A stretch of DNA of 64,000 nt from CAWBVG01 sp963792175 (lineage in GTDB: Bacteria > Acidobacteriota > Vicinamibacteria > Vicinamibacterales > CAVVIG01). The notes beneath the pieces are model-generated. The model ran no database searches and was not told the origin of the DNA. It worked only from the letters and a program-made list of their open reading frames with translations. The DNA lies in contig CAWBVG010000048.1 in the NCBI GenBank assembly GCA_963792175.1, forward strand, positions 18,325 to 82,324, written 5' to 3'. Below, piece by piece: positions 1 through 10,436 of this stretch. Position numbers and translations under genes: made by a program. Numbering within the stretch: position 1 is the first letter of the stretch; the number at the start of each line of letters is the position of its first letter.

Positions 1-666
1 AACGAGGGGGGGCGCGCCTTGCCGTCGCGGCCGGTGCTCCTCACTTTCGACGATGGCTATCGAAGCGTGTTCGAGCTGGCGCGTCCAATTCTGCGGCGCT
101 ATCGGATCCCTGCCGCCATCTTCGTCTGTTCGAATCCGGTTCGCGATCAGCAGCTGTTCTGGTTCGACGCCATCGCCCGGAAACGCGGCGAGGCCGCCGT
201 CAACGATGCGCGTGCCGGTGGCGCCGCCGGCTGGCGTGAACTGGCCAGCCGCCACGCGACCGCGGCTGACGAGCGCGATCCGCTCGCGCCGATGACTCGC
301 GATCAGGTCGCGCAACTCGCCGCCGAGGGCTTCGCGATCGGCGCGCACACGGCGTCCCACGCGCCGCTGGCGGAGCTCTCGTCCGACGACCAGCGCTGCG
401 AGCTCGAGATGTGCCGCGACGCGCTCACGAAATGGACCGGCCTTCGCATCGACACGCTGGCCTATCCCTGGGGTAAACGCGGCGTCGACTACACAACCGA
501 GAGCGTGGACCTGGCTCGCGCGGCCGGTTTCCGAACGGCCTTCAGCACCCACGTGGGGTTCGCCGCGCCGTGGCAAGACCCGCTCGAACGGTCGCGGTTC
601 GTCGTGATGTCGGAAGTGTCGCCGGCCGAACTGGCTCACCGAATCGCCTACACGTGGCCGCGATGA
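1..666 (+). CDS. Polysaccharide deacetylase (NodB-like), 5' partial
   Basis: The reading frame is open from the first base, so the N-terminus lies outside the window. The NodB signature LLTFDDGYRS lies near the start of the visible part and supplies the catalytic and metal-binding Asp pair. The motif IGAHTASHAPL, about 100 residues later, supplies the metal-binding HxxxH. Family members remove N- or O-acyl groups from polysaccharides in a metal-dependent hydrolysis. As the first visible gene of a long exopolysaccharide operon it probably trims acetyl groups from the polymer or a precursor. Its stop overlaps the next start (cgatga), which points to translational coupling. This piece is not frameshifted. 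Confidence 0.85.
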   Translation, partial: NEGGRALPSRPVLLTFDDGYRSVFELARPILRRYRIPAAIFVCSNPVRDQQLFWFDAIARKRGEAAVNDARAGGAAGWRELASRHATAADERDPLAPMTRDQVAQLAAEGFAIGAHTASHAPLAELSSDDQRCELEMCRDALTKWTGLRIDTLAYPWGKRGVDYTTESVDLARAAGFRTAFSTHVGFAAPWQDPLERSRFVVMSEVSPAELAHRIAYTWPR

Positions 667-1572
667 TTAGCGTCCTGCTGACGTCTTACAACCGCGAGCG
701 CTACATCGCCGAGTCGATCGAGAGCGTGCTTGCGCAGACCTGCCGCGATTTCGAGCTGATCGTCACTGACGACTGCTCGAGCGATCGTGACCGTGGCGAT
801 CGCCAGCGACGTACGCGAAGCAGGCGATGCGCGTCCGCGTGTCGTCAATCCGACGAACCTCGGACAGTTTCCGAACCGCCGCGTCGCCGCGAGCCTCGCG
901 CGCGGCGGGTATCTCAAGTGACCACGACTCCGACGACGTGATGTATCGGCATTGCCTGGCGGTGATGGTCGAGGCGCTCGATGCCGAGCCGCGCGCCGGG
1001 TTCGCGTTGTCGGGCAGCCGCGACTGGCCTGGCGGCAAGTGTCCGATGCTGCTGACGCCTCGCCTGGCGTACGAGCGCGAGTTCCTGGGCTCCGGCCTGT
1101 TCCATCTCGGTCCGGCGAGCGCGATGTTTCGCGCGGATGTGTTCCGCGAGCTCGGTGGCTTTCCGATGGCAGGCGTCGCCTCCGACTATCTGTTCTGGCT
1201 CGAAGCCTGCGCCAAAGTCAACGTGCTGTTGGTGCCCGGGGACCTGTTCTACTACCGCGTGCATGCCGGCCAGGAAATATCGAGTCCCACGAGCGCGTTG
1301 CGAGTACGCGCAGTCGGCCGGCGCGGCCTGGACAATGCTGAATTCGTCTCGATGCCCGCTCACCGCCGAAACAAGGGAGCAGGCGAAGCGGAATTTTGTC
1401 TACGGCCAGGCGCGCGGAGCGTTCCGCCATTTCAGAGCGCCGGCACTTCGCCGCGTCGGCCGCCATCGTCAGACACTCGAGTATGAGCGTCATCGACTGG
1501 CTCCGCTACCTGCGTCCGCCGCGCCGGACCGCGTGGGCGGGAACGCCGCCGCTTCGCGAGGCGCAAGTATGA
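663..1572 (+). CDS. Glycosyltransferase family 2, frameshifted
   Basis: The N-terminus MISVLLTSYNRERYIAESI is a classic GT-A (family 2) start. The metal/nucleotide-binding acidic patch DHDSDD follows in another frame near position 920. The segments FRADVFRELGGFPM and DYLFWLEACAKV are typical of the acceptor half of the domain. Frame changes near 785, 915 and 1300-1480 break the gene. The C-terminal stretch starting MSVIDWLRYLRP ends in a TGA that overlaps the next ATG. The protein would transfer a sugar from a nucleotide sugar onto the growing lipid-linked repeat unit on the cytoplasmic face. Donor and acceptor cannot be told from the sequence. Confidence 0.75.
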
Positions 1573-2772
1573 CGACCACATCGGAACGTCTGGCGGTCGA
1601 GGGTGGACGCCCGACGCGCTTGGATCGGCTGCCGCTGCACAAGCCCTGGTTCGACCATCGCGAAGCGTCTGCCGTCAGCCGCGTGCTCGCGGGGACACAC
1701 GTCGCCGGAGACGGCGCCTGCGGCAAGGAGCTGGAACGGCTCCTGCGCGATTCGACCGGCGCCCGCGGTGTGCTTGCGGTGAACTCCTGTACGGCGGCGC
1801 TCGAAATGGCGATGGAGGTCGCCGGAATCGGTCCGGGCGACGAGGTGATTCTTCCGAGCTTCACCTTCGTCTCGACCGCGAATGCCGTGATCAAGGCGGG
1901 CGCCCGTCCGGTGTTCGCCGACATCGATCCGCGAACTTTCGGGTCTGGATCCCGCCGACGTGGCGCGACGGGTGACGCCGCAGACCCGCGCGATTGTGCC
2001 GGTGCACTACGCCGGCATGGCCTGCGACCTGACAGCGCTCGATGCCGTCGCCACGCGCCATCGGCTGCTCATCATCGAAGACGCCGCGCACGGCGTGAAC
2101 GCCGCCTATCGCGGCCGCGCGCTCGGCGCGTGGGGCGGGCTCGGCGCGCTGTCGTTCCACGAAACGAAGGACGTGGTGTGCGGCGAGGGCGGTGCGCTGC
2201 TGGTGCGCGACGACGAGACCTGGCTGCATGCCGCGGAGATCCTGCGCGAAAAAGGAACGGATCGGAGCGCGTTTCTTCGCGGCGAGCGCGACAGGTACAC
2301 CTGGGTCGGCGTCGGCAGCAGCTACGTGCTGTCGGAGCTGCTCGCCGCCATCGCGGTCGAACAGTTCAAGAAGATCTCCGAGATCACGCGGCGCAAGACG
2401 ACGCAGGCCGAGCGTCTGTTGTCGGCTCTCGCGCCTTATCGTGATGTCGTCCAGACGCCGTCGTTCCTGAGGGCTGTCGTCCCAACTGGCACGTGTTCGC
2501 CGTGCTCGTCGATCCGGCGCGTGCGCGATTGGGCGCTGCGGGCTCTGCGCGCAGAGGGCATCGGCGCGGCATTTCACTATGTGCCGCTGCATTCGGCGCC
2601 ATACGCGCAGGCGTGCGGCGACATGGCGTCGGTCGATCTGCCGGTGACCGATCGCGTGGCGGCCTCGCTGATTCGCCTGCCGATTTCGGCCGCATTCACC
2701 GACCGCGACTGCGACGACGTCGTGGCGGCCTGCGTCAAGGTGTTCGAGCGGATGGCGACGCTCGCGCTGTGA
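1569..2772 (+). CDS. dTDP-4-amino-4,6-dideoxyhexose transaminase (WecE-like), frameshifted
   Basis: This is a PLP-dependent sugar aminotransferase of the DegT/DnrJ/EryC1/StrS superfamily. Visible motifs are VNSCTAALEMAM (cofactor phosphate binding), GDEVILPSFTFVST, the Asp-containing IIEDAAHGVNA, and SFHETKDVVCGEGGAL, which carries the PLP lysine. YTWVGVGSSYVLSE closely resembles WecE/RffA. Frames change near 1940 and 2470. Family members aminate C4 of a 4-keto-6-deoxy nucleotide sugar using glutamate. Here the enzyme would supply an amino-deoxy sugar to the polysaccharide. The start overlaps the previous stop. The subfamily assignment rests on motif similarity only. Confidence 0.8.
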
Positions 2773-4098
2773 AGATCGCCCACCTCCTCGGGTGGTATTT
2801 CCCGGACAGCGTCGGCGGCACCGAGGTGTACGTCGAAGGGCTGTGCCGGCGGCTGCGTGCCGCCGGGCACGATGTGCTGATCGCGGCGCCCGATGCTCAC
2901 CACGCGTGCCGGAACGCTACCGGCACGACGACGTTCCGGTCTTTCGCTACGCGATTTCCGACACGCCGACGCGCGACGAGGCCTATCACCGCGTGCCGGT
3001 GCGCGGGGCCGAACAAGCTGTATCGCTGGCTCGCGGACGAACGGCCGGACGTGCTGCACGTCCACAGCATCACCACCGGTGTTGGCCTTCCGGAAATTCG
3101 CGAAGCGCATCGGCTTGGCATCCGCGTCATCCTCACGTGCCATCTGCCGGGCTTCGGCTACATGTGCCGGACCGGTGAGCTGATGCAATGGGGCCGCGTG
3201 CCGTGCGACGGCATCGTGATTCCGTCCAAGTGCGCGTCGTGCAACCTGACGCGGCTCGGGCATGGCGCAACCCGTCGCCCGCTTGGCCGGCGCCGTCCCG
3301 GTGCCGCTGAGTGCGGGCCTGCGTCAGCTGCCGGGACGAATCGGCACCACGCTCGGCATGAGCGCGTCGGTCCGACGAGTACCAGGCAGATGGAGCGCGA
3401 GCTGTTCGACCTGGTCGATTGGTTCGTCGTCTTGAACGACACCGCGAGGGGCATGCTCGTGGCCAACGGCTCGCCGGCGGCGAAGCTGGTGCTGAACCGC
3501 CTGGGCCTGAGCCACGTCAAGGTCGACGCGAAAGCCGGCGCCCGACGTTGCGGCCGACCAGCGCCCGGTGCGCTTCGGGTACATCGGCCGGCTGCATCCG
3601 TCCAAGGGCCTGGTCGAGCTCGTCGACGCCGTCGCGGGCGATACCGCCCGACGTCGACTTCCGCCTCGACATCCGCGGGCCGCATGATCGACGAGGACAG
3701 CCGCGCGTTGCGCCGCGAGCTTGAAGAGCTGCTGGCTGGCGATGCGCGCGTGGCGATCGGCCCGGGAATCCCGGGACCGAGGTGCCGGCGCTGCTCGCCG
3801 AGCTCGACGTGCTGCTGTGCCCGTCGATATGGTTCGAGAACGGCCCGACGATCGCGCTCGAAGCGGCCGCCGTCGGCACGCCGATCATCGCCAGCCGCGT
3901 CGGCAACCTCGCCGAAATCGTCGAGGACGGCGTCAACGGACAGCTGGTGACTCCGGCGACGTCGACGAATGGTCACGCCGCGCTCACGCGCGCCGCGACC
4001 GAACCGGCGGCGACGATCGATCGGTGGCGCCGCGCCCTGCTGCAGCCGCGAACGATGGACCAGATCGCGACGATTATCTGTCGCTCTACGCAGCGTAA
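2769..4098 (+). CDS. Glycosyltransferase family 4, frameshifted
   Basis: A GTG start overlaps the previous stop. The N-terminus KIAHLLGWYFPDSVGGTEVYVEGL is the usual GT-B opening with a Gly-Gly loop. The middle section contains a cysteine-rich insertion (MCRTGELM, PCDG, then KCASC) of the kind found in some family 4 enzymes, possibly a metal site. The nucleotide-sugar binding end reads PTIALEAAAVGTPIIASRVGNLAEIVEDGVNGQLV. At least four frame changes interrupt it (near 2935, 3270, 3540 and 3780). I chose the stop that gives the C-terminus YLSLYAA. It probably adds one sugar of the exopolysaccharide repeat unit. Confidence 0.75.
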
Positions 4099-4107
4099 AC
4101 GGCGCCG

Positions 4108-5028
4108 ATGAGCATCAGCCATCCAACCCTGCGTGAGCGGGCGACCTATGGCTGGCGCGTCATGCGCCGCGCGGCGGGCGTCATGATGGCGCGACTGGGA
4201 GGGGCTCCGCCGCTCAATGGCATGCGACCGGCCGTGCCGTTCAACGCGATGTTCGATATCCGCACCGTTTCCCACTCGAGCCGAACGGACGGCGCTTGAG
4301 CGTTCGACCTGTATCTCTACGACGTCATGACGTCGCCGCGCCTGCGCGGCCAAATCGTGTTCGAGTACGGCACGCTGCTGCGCGCCATCGATCGCTGGAC
4401 GGGTCTTCGTGTTCTCGACGTCGGCACCGGTCGCAGCACGTTCCCGGCGTGGATGAGCCGCGAGGGTGCCATGGTGACGACGTTCGATCTGTCGAAGCCG
4501 GCGGAGAAGAGCTGGGGCGGATTCGAGGAGCGTGTGAACGGATTCGTCGGCCGCCGGGCGGTTCGCATGACCGCGGTCGCCGGCTCCATGCGCTCGCTGC
4601 CGTTTGCCGACGCGAGTTTCGATCTCGTGACGTCCCTGTCTGTCGTCGAGCACCTCGACACCAACCTGCCAGAGCGGACCTTCGTGCCGTACGAAGAACA
4701 GCAGCGGCGTCTGGGCGAAGTTCTCGACGAGATGATCCGCGTGACCAAGCCGGGAGGCCGCGTCTACGTCACGTCCGAGTGCTGCGATTACAATCGCGCC
4801 ACGTCGGACAACTGGCGTAGTGCCTATTACTACGAAGACGGGCCGGCGCTGTCCGCCGCCTGGCCGGTGTCCGATGTCCCGCGGCTTTTCTATCAACTGC
4901 GTGGTGGAGCGCGGCTGCGCGCTCGTCGGCGATCTGCCGTTCGACCGGCTGACATCGCGGACGAGCGACGATGGACCTGCCGCGGCCCGTACTTCAGCGG
5001 GTTCTCGATGCTCGCGCGCAAGCAATAA
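4108..5028 (+). CDS. SAM-dependent methyltransferase, frameshifted near 4290
   Basis: A class I Rossmann methyltransferase. Motif I is LRVLDVGTGRSTFPAWMS, the acidic residue of strand 2 is in TTFDLS, and LPFADASFDLVTSLSVVEHL is the usual motif II/III region. RVTKPGGRVYVT is the post-motif strand. The first 60 residues lie in one frame and the domain in another, joined near 4290. The substrate is unknown. Its position between glycosyltransferase genes suggests methylation of a sugar hydroxyl or chain terminus of the polysaccharide, but this is inference from context. Confidence 0.75.
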
Positions 5029-5033
5029 ATCGG

Positions 5034-5812
5034 ATGGCAACGACGACCGACGACGTCCGGCTTCGCGAATTCTGGAACACCGTTACGCGCATTCACGCTC
5101 TCCGAATCCGGTTGGCTCGGCGCGGGCGAGCGGCTCAACAACCGCATCTACGCATGCAAGCAGCAGGCGCTCCGACGCGCGCTGGACGTCGCTCGGGCTG
5201 ACACGCGACACGCCCTGGTCGGTGCTGGATGCCGGCTGCGGCCAGGGACACTTCGCGCGTTTCTACGCCAGGAGTACCCGCGACGCCCTACGTGGGCGTC
5301 GACATTTCCGAGCGGGCGGTCGCGCACTTGCAGCCGGCGATTCCGGCCGCCGAGTTTCACCTCGCGGACCTCTGCGACCTGGGACGATCCGAAAGGCCGC
5401 ACGTTCGATCTCGTCCAGAGCCTCGAGGTCCTGCATTTGATCCTCGATGACGACGTGGTCGTGCACGGGCGTTGACCAACCTGAAACGTCACCTCGCACC
5501 TGCGGCTCGATGCTCGTCACCGCGGCGATGCCCGACGAGACGATTCAGCCGAGCGACTATCTCCGGCATCGAAGCCGGTCCTTCTGGGAACCGCCCTGCG
5601 AGGCTCGGTCTGCGCATTGTGGCCGAGCGGCCGATGTACTACTGGCTGCCGGACGGCGGCCCGCGCAACCGATACCTGCGTTACGCGCTGACACGGCTCG
5701 GGCCAGACGCGTTATATGCGGTTGATCGTGCCGCGTTTGCCTCGGTCTCCCGCTGCCCGGGTCGGCCGGCATCGACTGCCGCACGCGGCTGCTGACGATT
5801 CAGCGGGCCTGA
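5034..5812 (+). CDS. SAM-dependent methyltransferase, heavily frameshifted
   Basis: A second, distinct methyltransferase. WSVLDAGCGQGHFARFY is SAM motif I, and YVGVDISERAVAHLQ follows in another frame with the acidic ribose-binding residue. LTNLKRHLAPGG-like sequence and MPDETIQPSDYLRHRS lie downstream in further frames. At least four frame changes occur in about 780 bases, so the protein sequence must be pieced together. The stop TGA at 5810-5812 is the one that continues the most plausible C-terminus. Substrate unknown. Neighbours suggest polysaccharide modification. Confidence 0.65.
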
Positions 5813-5814
5813 GC

Positions 5815-6978
5815 GTGCGCATCGGCATCATCGGATTCGGCGGCGCCGGACAGGCGCACTACTTCTACTTTTCGTGCGTCGCCGGCTGCCGCGTGACCAA
5901 GATTTTCGATCCGAAGCCCGCGGCGGCCGAGCGCGCCGCCGCGCGCGCCGCCGCCGCGACGTTCTGCAGCGACGAAGACCGCTTCTGGCCCGACCTCGAC
6001 GCCGTCGTCGTCTGCACGCCCGATGCGACGCACGCTGCGTACATGGTCGAAGGCGCTCGAGCGCGGACTGCACGTGCTGGTCGAGAAGCCGCTGACCGAT
6101 TCGGTCGAGGGGCTGTGCGCGATCCGGCGCGCGGCGGCGGCGGCGCCGGCGCAGGTCGTCGCCGTCGTGCACCAGATGCGTTTCGTGCCGCTGCACCAGC
6201 GGATCAAGGCGCTCGCCGACGGCCGGATGCGCTCGGCGCGCTGTCGTATCTCGAGGGCTACTACGTCCACGATCTGACGACGCGCGCGTTCCAGAACGAT
6301 CGCTGGCGCGACACGGACAACGCGACGCCGCTCGTGTACTCGGGGTGCCACTTCGTCGACCTGCTGCGCTGGTTCGCCGGGGAAGAGATCGTCGAGGTGT
6401 TTGCGGCCGCCGAACCACGTCGCGTTTCCTGACTATCCCGAGTCCGATCTCAACGTCGTGACGCTGCGGTTCGCGTCCGGCGCGATCGGCAAGGTGGTCG
6501 TCGCGTTCGGCGAGGCGGGCCCGCAGGACCACACGCGTCCGCGTCGCCGGTCGGCCGCGACCGTTCGCGACAACCTGCTGTACCGGCGCGACGGCCGGCT
6601 CGGCGAAGTGCTGCACCGGCCGATGGTGTTTCAGCCGCCGCTGCTGCGCGGGGCCTGGCAAGACGGGCGGCCAGAGCCGGTACCGCCAGTTGCGCACGAA
6701 CCTGCCGCCCTACGTGTTCGCGCGGACGGTCGAAGCGCTGCGCGTGCTGGCCCGGCGGCCCAACGCCGAGTACGGCGCAGCGGAGTACCCGGTGCGTCTC
6801 TACGAGCACTCGCTCGCCTGCGTCGAGGCGATCACGGACTTCGTGTCGGCGCATTCGCGATCGCCGCCGCCGCTGTGTTCGATTGACGAGGCCGGACGGA
6901 CCGTGCTGGCCTGTCTGGCCGGCGTCGAATCGTACCGGACGAATCGTCCCGTCGCCGTCGCCGGAGCTCGGGTCCTGA
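5815..6978 (+). CDS. Gfo/Idh/MocA-family oxidoreductase, frameshifted
   Basis: The N-terminus RIGIIGFGGAGQAHYFYF is an NAD(P)-binding Rossmann start (GxGxxG). AVVVCTPDATHAAYM and GLHVLVEKPLTDSVEG contain the family's diagnostic EKP motif, whose Lys takes part in catalysis. YSGCHFVDLLRWFAGEE gives the His of the GxxxD/H region. Frames change near 6050, 6230, 6410 and 6680. Members oxidise or reduce sugar ring carbons, often on nucleotide sugars. Here the enzyme would help make an unusual sugar or uronic acid derivative for the polymer. The exact substrate cannot be inferred. Confidence 0.75.
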
Positions 6979-6979
6979 C

Positions 6980-8131
6980 ATGCCCCGCGTGCTCCATGCC
7001 GTCGATCAGTTTCTGCCGCGGAGCGAGACGTTCGTCTACACCGTGGTGACCGCGCACCGGCGGTTCGAGGCGTCGGTGATCTGCAACGCGCGCGCGAACG
7101 CGGACGAGTTTCCGTTTCCGCGCGTCCACGAGCACCCGAGGCCGCGATCGCGGCGGACCGCGGCGTGGTGGCTCGACCGCGTCGATCGGGCGCGCCACCG
7201 GCCGATCGCCGTGGCGGCGCGGCGTCGAGACGATCATCGACCGGCTCGAGCCGGCGGTCGTGCACGCGCACTTCGGGCCGAACGGTTGCGCGATGGTGTC
7301 CGTCACGAAGGCGCTCGGGCGTGCCGCTCGTCACGAGCCTCTACGGTGTCGACGCCGCGGTCCTGCCGTACCTGCCGCAGTGGCGGGACCAATACGCGCG
7401 GCTGTTCCGCGACGGCGATCTGTTCCTGGCCGAAGGGCCGGAGATGCGCAAGAAGGTCATCGCCGCCGGCGCGCCCGCGGATCGCACAATCATTCACCCG
7501 ATCGCCCTCGACTCTCGAAAGTACCCGCGCGTGGATCGCCGGCCGACGCCTCGACGGTTCTGTTCGCCGGCCGCTTCGTCGAAAAGAAAGGGCTGCTCGA
7601 CGCGATCGCCGCATTCGGCCGCGCGCACGCGCGCGTCTGCCGGCGCCGCGTCTTGATCATCGTCGGCGGCGGACCGGACGAGGCCGCGGCGCGCGCGCTG
7701 GTCGACACGCTCGGCCTTGACGCAGACGTCGAGTTCGTCGGTATGCGAGCCGCACGCCGACGTGATCCGGCGGCTGCGCCGCGGCCACGGTGCTGATCCA
7801 TCCCAGCGTCACTGCCACGGACGGCGATTCGGAAGGCGGCGCGCCGACCATCCTGCTCGAAGCGCAGGCGATCGGGACGCCGGTTGTCACGACGCGGCAC
7901 GCCGACATTCCGCACGTCGTGCCGGAAGGCGCCGGCGTGTACCTGTGCGCCGAACACGACGTCGACGCGCTCGGCGAAGCGCTGGTCGCTGCGCTGATGC
8001 GCAGGAGGCGTCGAGCGCGCGCACGTCGACGCAGCATCACGACGTGAGACGGGCGATCGACCGTCTCGAAGACACGTACCTGCTCGGCGACCGAACGGCC
8101 GCCGCTGGCGGCGACGGTCGAGCGCGCGTGA
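6980..8131 (+). CDS. Glycosyltransferase family 4, frameshifted
   Basis: The N-terminus PRVLHAVDQFLPRSETFVY matches family 4 enzymes whose acceptor loop begins with PxxSETF. VHAHFGPNGCAM, VPLVTSLYGVDA and STVLFAGRFVEKKGLLDAI are found in successive frames. The donor site is in GGAPTILLEAQAIGTPVVTTRHADIPHVV. Frames change near 7140, 7220, 7530, 7650 and 7760. The end was placed at the TGA just before the next GTG. Predicted role: transfer of one sugar in the repeat unit on the cytoplasmic side of the membrane. Confidence 0.75.
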
Positions 8132-9381
8132 GTGCGCCGCGCGCGCATCACGGTCGTCACCTCGGGACATCTCGTCGACGTGTCCTCGAATGTTGAAGAG
8201 CGCCGATGCGCTCGCCGGCGGCCGGCTACGACGTCCGCATGATCGCCACCCGCCACGAGCCGTGGGCCACGGCCACCGATCGGGACGTGCGATCGCGGCG
8301 GTCGTTTCCCGTCGAGGTGATCAACTACCGGCGCGATGAAGATCCGCTCGACGTACTACCGGTCCGGCGCACGCTATCGCGACCGCGCGCGCGGCGGCTG
8401 CCGTCGTCGGCGTCGAGCGGGCGCCGCTGACGGTCGTCGCCCGCGCGTTCGGACGCGTCCATGCCGAGCTGGTCCAGGCCATCAGTGCCGAAGCGTCGGA
8501 TCTGATCTACGGCGGCACTACCGGCGCGCTGGCGGCGATTGCCGAAGCGGCGCGCCGGCGCGCGACCGTGTTCGGACTGGATCTCGAAGATCTCCACAGC
8601 GCTGAGACCAGCGGACCCGATGCGGCGCTCGCCGATGCGCTCGCCACCCGCGTGGAGCAGGCGGTCCTGAGCCAGGCCACGTTCATCACGACGTCGAGCG
8701 AGGCGATCGGCAGCCGCGTACCGCGACCATTACGGCGTCTCGCCGGTTGTGATCCACAACACCTTTCCGCTTCCGACCCGCGAGCCGGACTTCGCGCGTG
8801 TCGATCCGGACACCCTGAAGCTGTATTGGTTCAGCCAGACGATCGGTCCCGGCCGTGGCCTCGAGGACGCCGTCGCCGCGGCGGGACGCGCCAGTGTTCC
8901 GATCGAATTCACGCTGCGCGGGCGCGCGCAGGACGGATATCTGGAGGGGCTTCGGCAGCTGGCAACGACACATGCGCCGTTGCTGACGATCGTCCACCAG
9001 CCGCCCGCCGCGCCAGACACGATGGTCGAGCTCGCGCGCGGCTACGACGTCGGCCTCGCGCTCGAACAGATGGACCCGCTAAACCGGCAGCTTTGTCTTA
9101 CGAACAAGGCGTTCACCTACATCCTGGCTGGGGTGGCCGTCGCCGTCACGGACACGCCCGGGCAGCACGCACTGGGCATTGACCTGGGAGGCGCGGCGGC
9201 GCTGGTCCCACCTGGGGACATCGATGCGCTGGCCACGGCGTTCGGCCGCTGGGCGGCGAATCCGGCCGCGCTCGATTCGGCGAAGCGGACCGCCTGGAGC
9301 GCTGCGGTCCGGCGGTGGCATTGGGAGCACCCGCTGGAGAGAGGCGTGCTGCTGGACCTCGTGCGCCGTTCGCTGTCCTGA
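8132..9381 (+). CDS. Glycosyltransferase family 4-like, N-terminus frameshifted
   Basis: The start GTG gives RRARITVVTSGHL, a GT-B first strand. The N-terminal domain is scattered over several frames up to about 8720, including DLIYGGTTGALAAIAEAARR and VFGLDLEDLHSAE. From 8749 the C-terminal domain is intact (VIHNTFPLPTREPDFARV to LLDLVRRSLS). That domain has LYWFSQTIGPGRGLEDAV and CLTNKAFTYILAGVAVAVTDTPG, the donor-binding region. The weak conservation suggests an unusual member. The stop lies three bases before the next start. Confidence 0.65.
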
Positions 9382-9383
9382 TT

Positions 9384-10436
9384 GTGCGCATCTTCATGAC
9401 CGTCGATCCCTACATCCCCGTGCCGCCGGTGGGCTACGGCGGGATCGAGCGTGTCGTCGACATGCTCGTCCGCGCATTCGATCAACCGCGGGCATGACCT
9501 GACGCTGCTGGCGCACCCGGACAGCCGCACGCCGGCGCGTCTGATTCCTTACGGGACGCCGCCCCACGTCGGCGTTGTTCCGCGCGCGACCGAACTTGCG
9601 CACGCAGCCGCGGCGATCTGGCGGCACCGGCGTGCTGACGTCATCCATAGCTTCGGGCGACTGGCGGCGCTGCTGCCGGTGCTGCCGCTGCGCGACGTGA
9701 TCAAAGTGCAGAGCTACCAGCGCGACGCGATCCCATGGCCGAGTGTCGCCCGGGCGACGGCGCTGGCCGGACCGTCGCTCGCGTTCACCGGGCTGTCGAC
9801 CGGCATGTATGGCAGCAAGCCGGCTGACGGCGTTGGCAGATGGACCACCGTTCCGAACGGCGTCGACGACGTCGCGATACACCTTTCAGCCCTCAGTGCC
9901 GCCCGACGCGCCACTCGTGTTCCTTGGCCGCATCGAGCCGATCAAGGGTGCGCACCACGCCATCGCGATCGCAAAAGGCGCCCGGCGGCCGGCTGATCAT
10001 CGCCGGCAATCGCCCACCTGGCGCGCAGCACGCCCGCTACTTCGAGCAGAGGATCGCGCCGCACATCGACGGCACCAAGGTCACCTACGTCGGTGAAGTA
10101 GACGATCGGCAGAAAGATGCGTGGCTCGGCCGGTCGGCGGCGCTGCTGATGCCCATCGAGTGGGAGGAGCCGTTCGGCATCGTCATGACCGAAGCGCTGG
10201 CGTGCGGCACGCCCGTGATCGCATTCAAGCGCGGCAGCGTACCCGACGTCATTCGCGACGGCCTGAACGGCTTTTCGTGCGAGTCGGTGACAGAGGCCAT
10301 CGAGGCCGTGCGACGGATTCCGGAGATTGACCGCGCGATCGTGCGCGCCGACTGTGAGGCTCGCTACGACGTTCAGGAACTCGTCAGGCAGTACGAGAGG
10401 GTCTATGACGAGACACGAAAGGCCGCCGGTCGATGA
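9384..10436 (+). CDS. Glycosyltransferase family 4, two frameshifts
   Basis: GTG start. VRIFMTVDPYIPVPPVGYGGIERVV is a strongly conserved opening for a group of family 4 enzymes (the GGIERVV loop binds the acceptor or donor phosphate). After a break near 9485, DLTLLAHPDSRTPARL continues. After a second near 9985 the donor domain follows (GRLIIAGNRPPG, PIEWEEPFGIVMTEALACGTPVIAF). The conserved E-x7-E pair lies in EPFGIVMTEAL. One base insertion or deletion at each site would restore an uninterrupted protein of about 350 residues. The stop overlaps the next ATG. Confidence 0.8.

Noticed and set aside
1..10436. Genuine pseudogene decay of the polysaccharide operon
   Set aside because: Motifs and reading frames are preserved on both sides of each break and overlapping stop/start junctions are intact, so indel errors explain it better. 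It cannot be excluded without reads.
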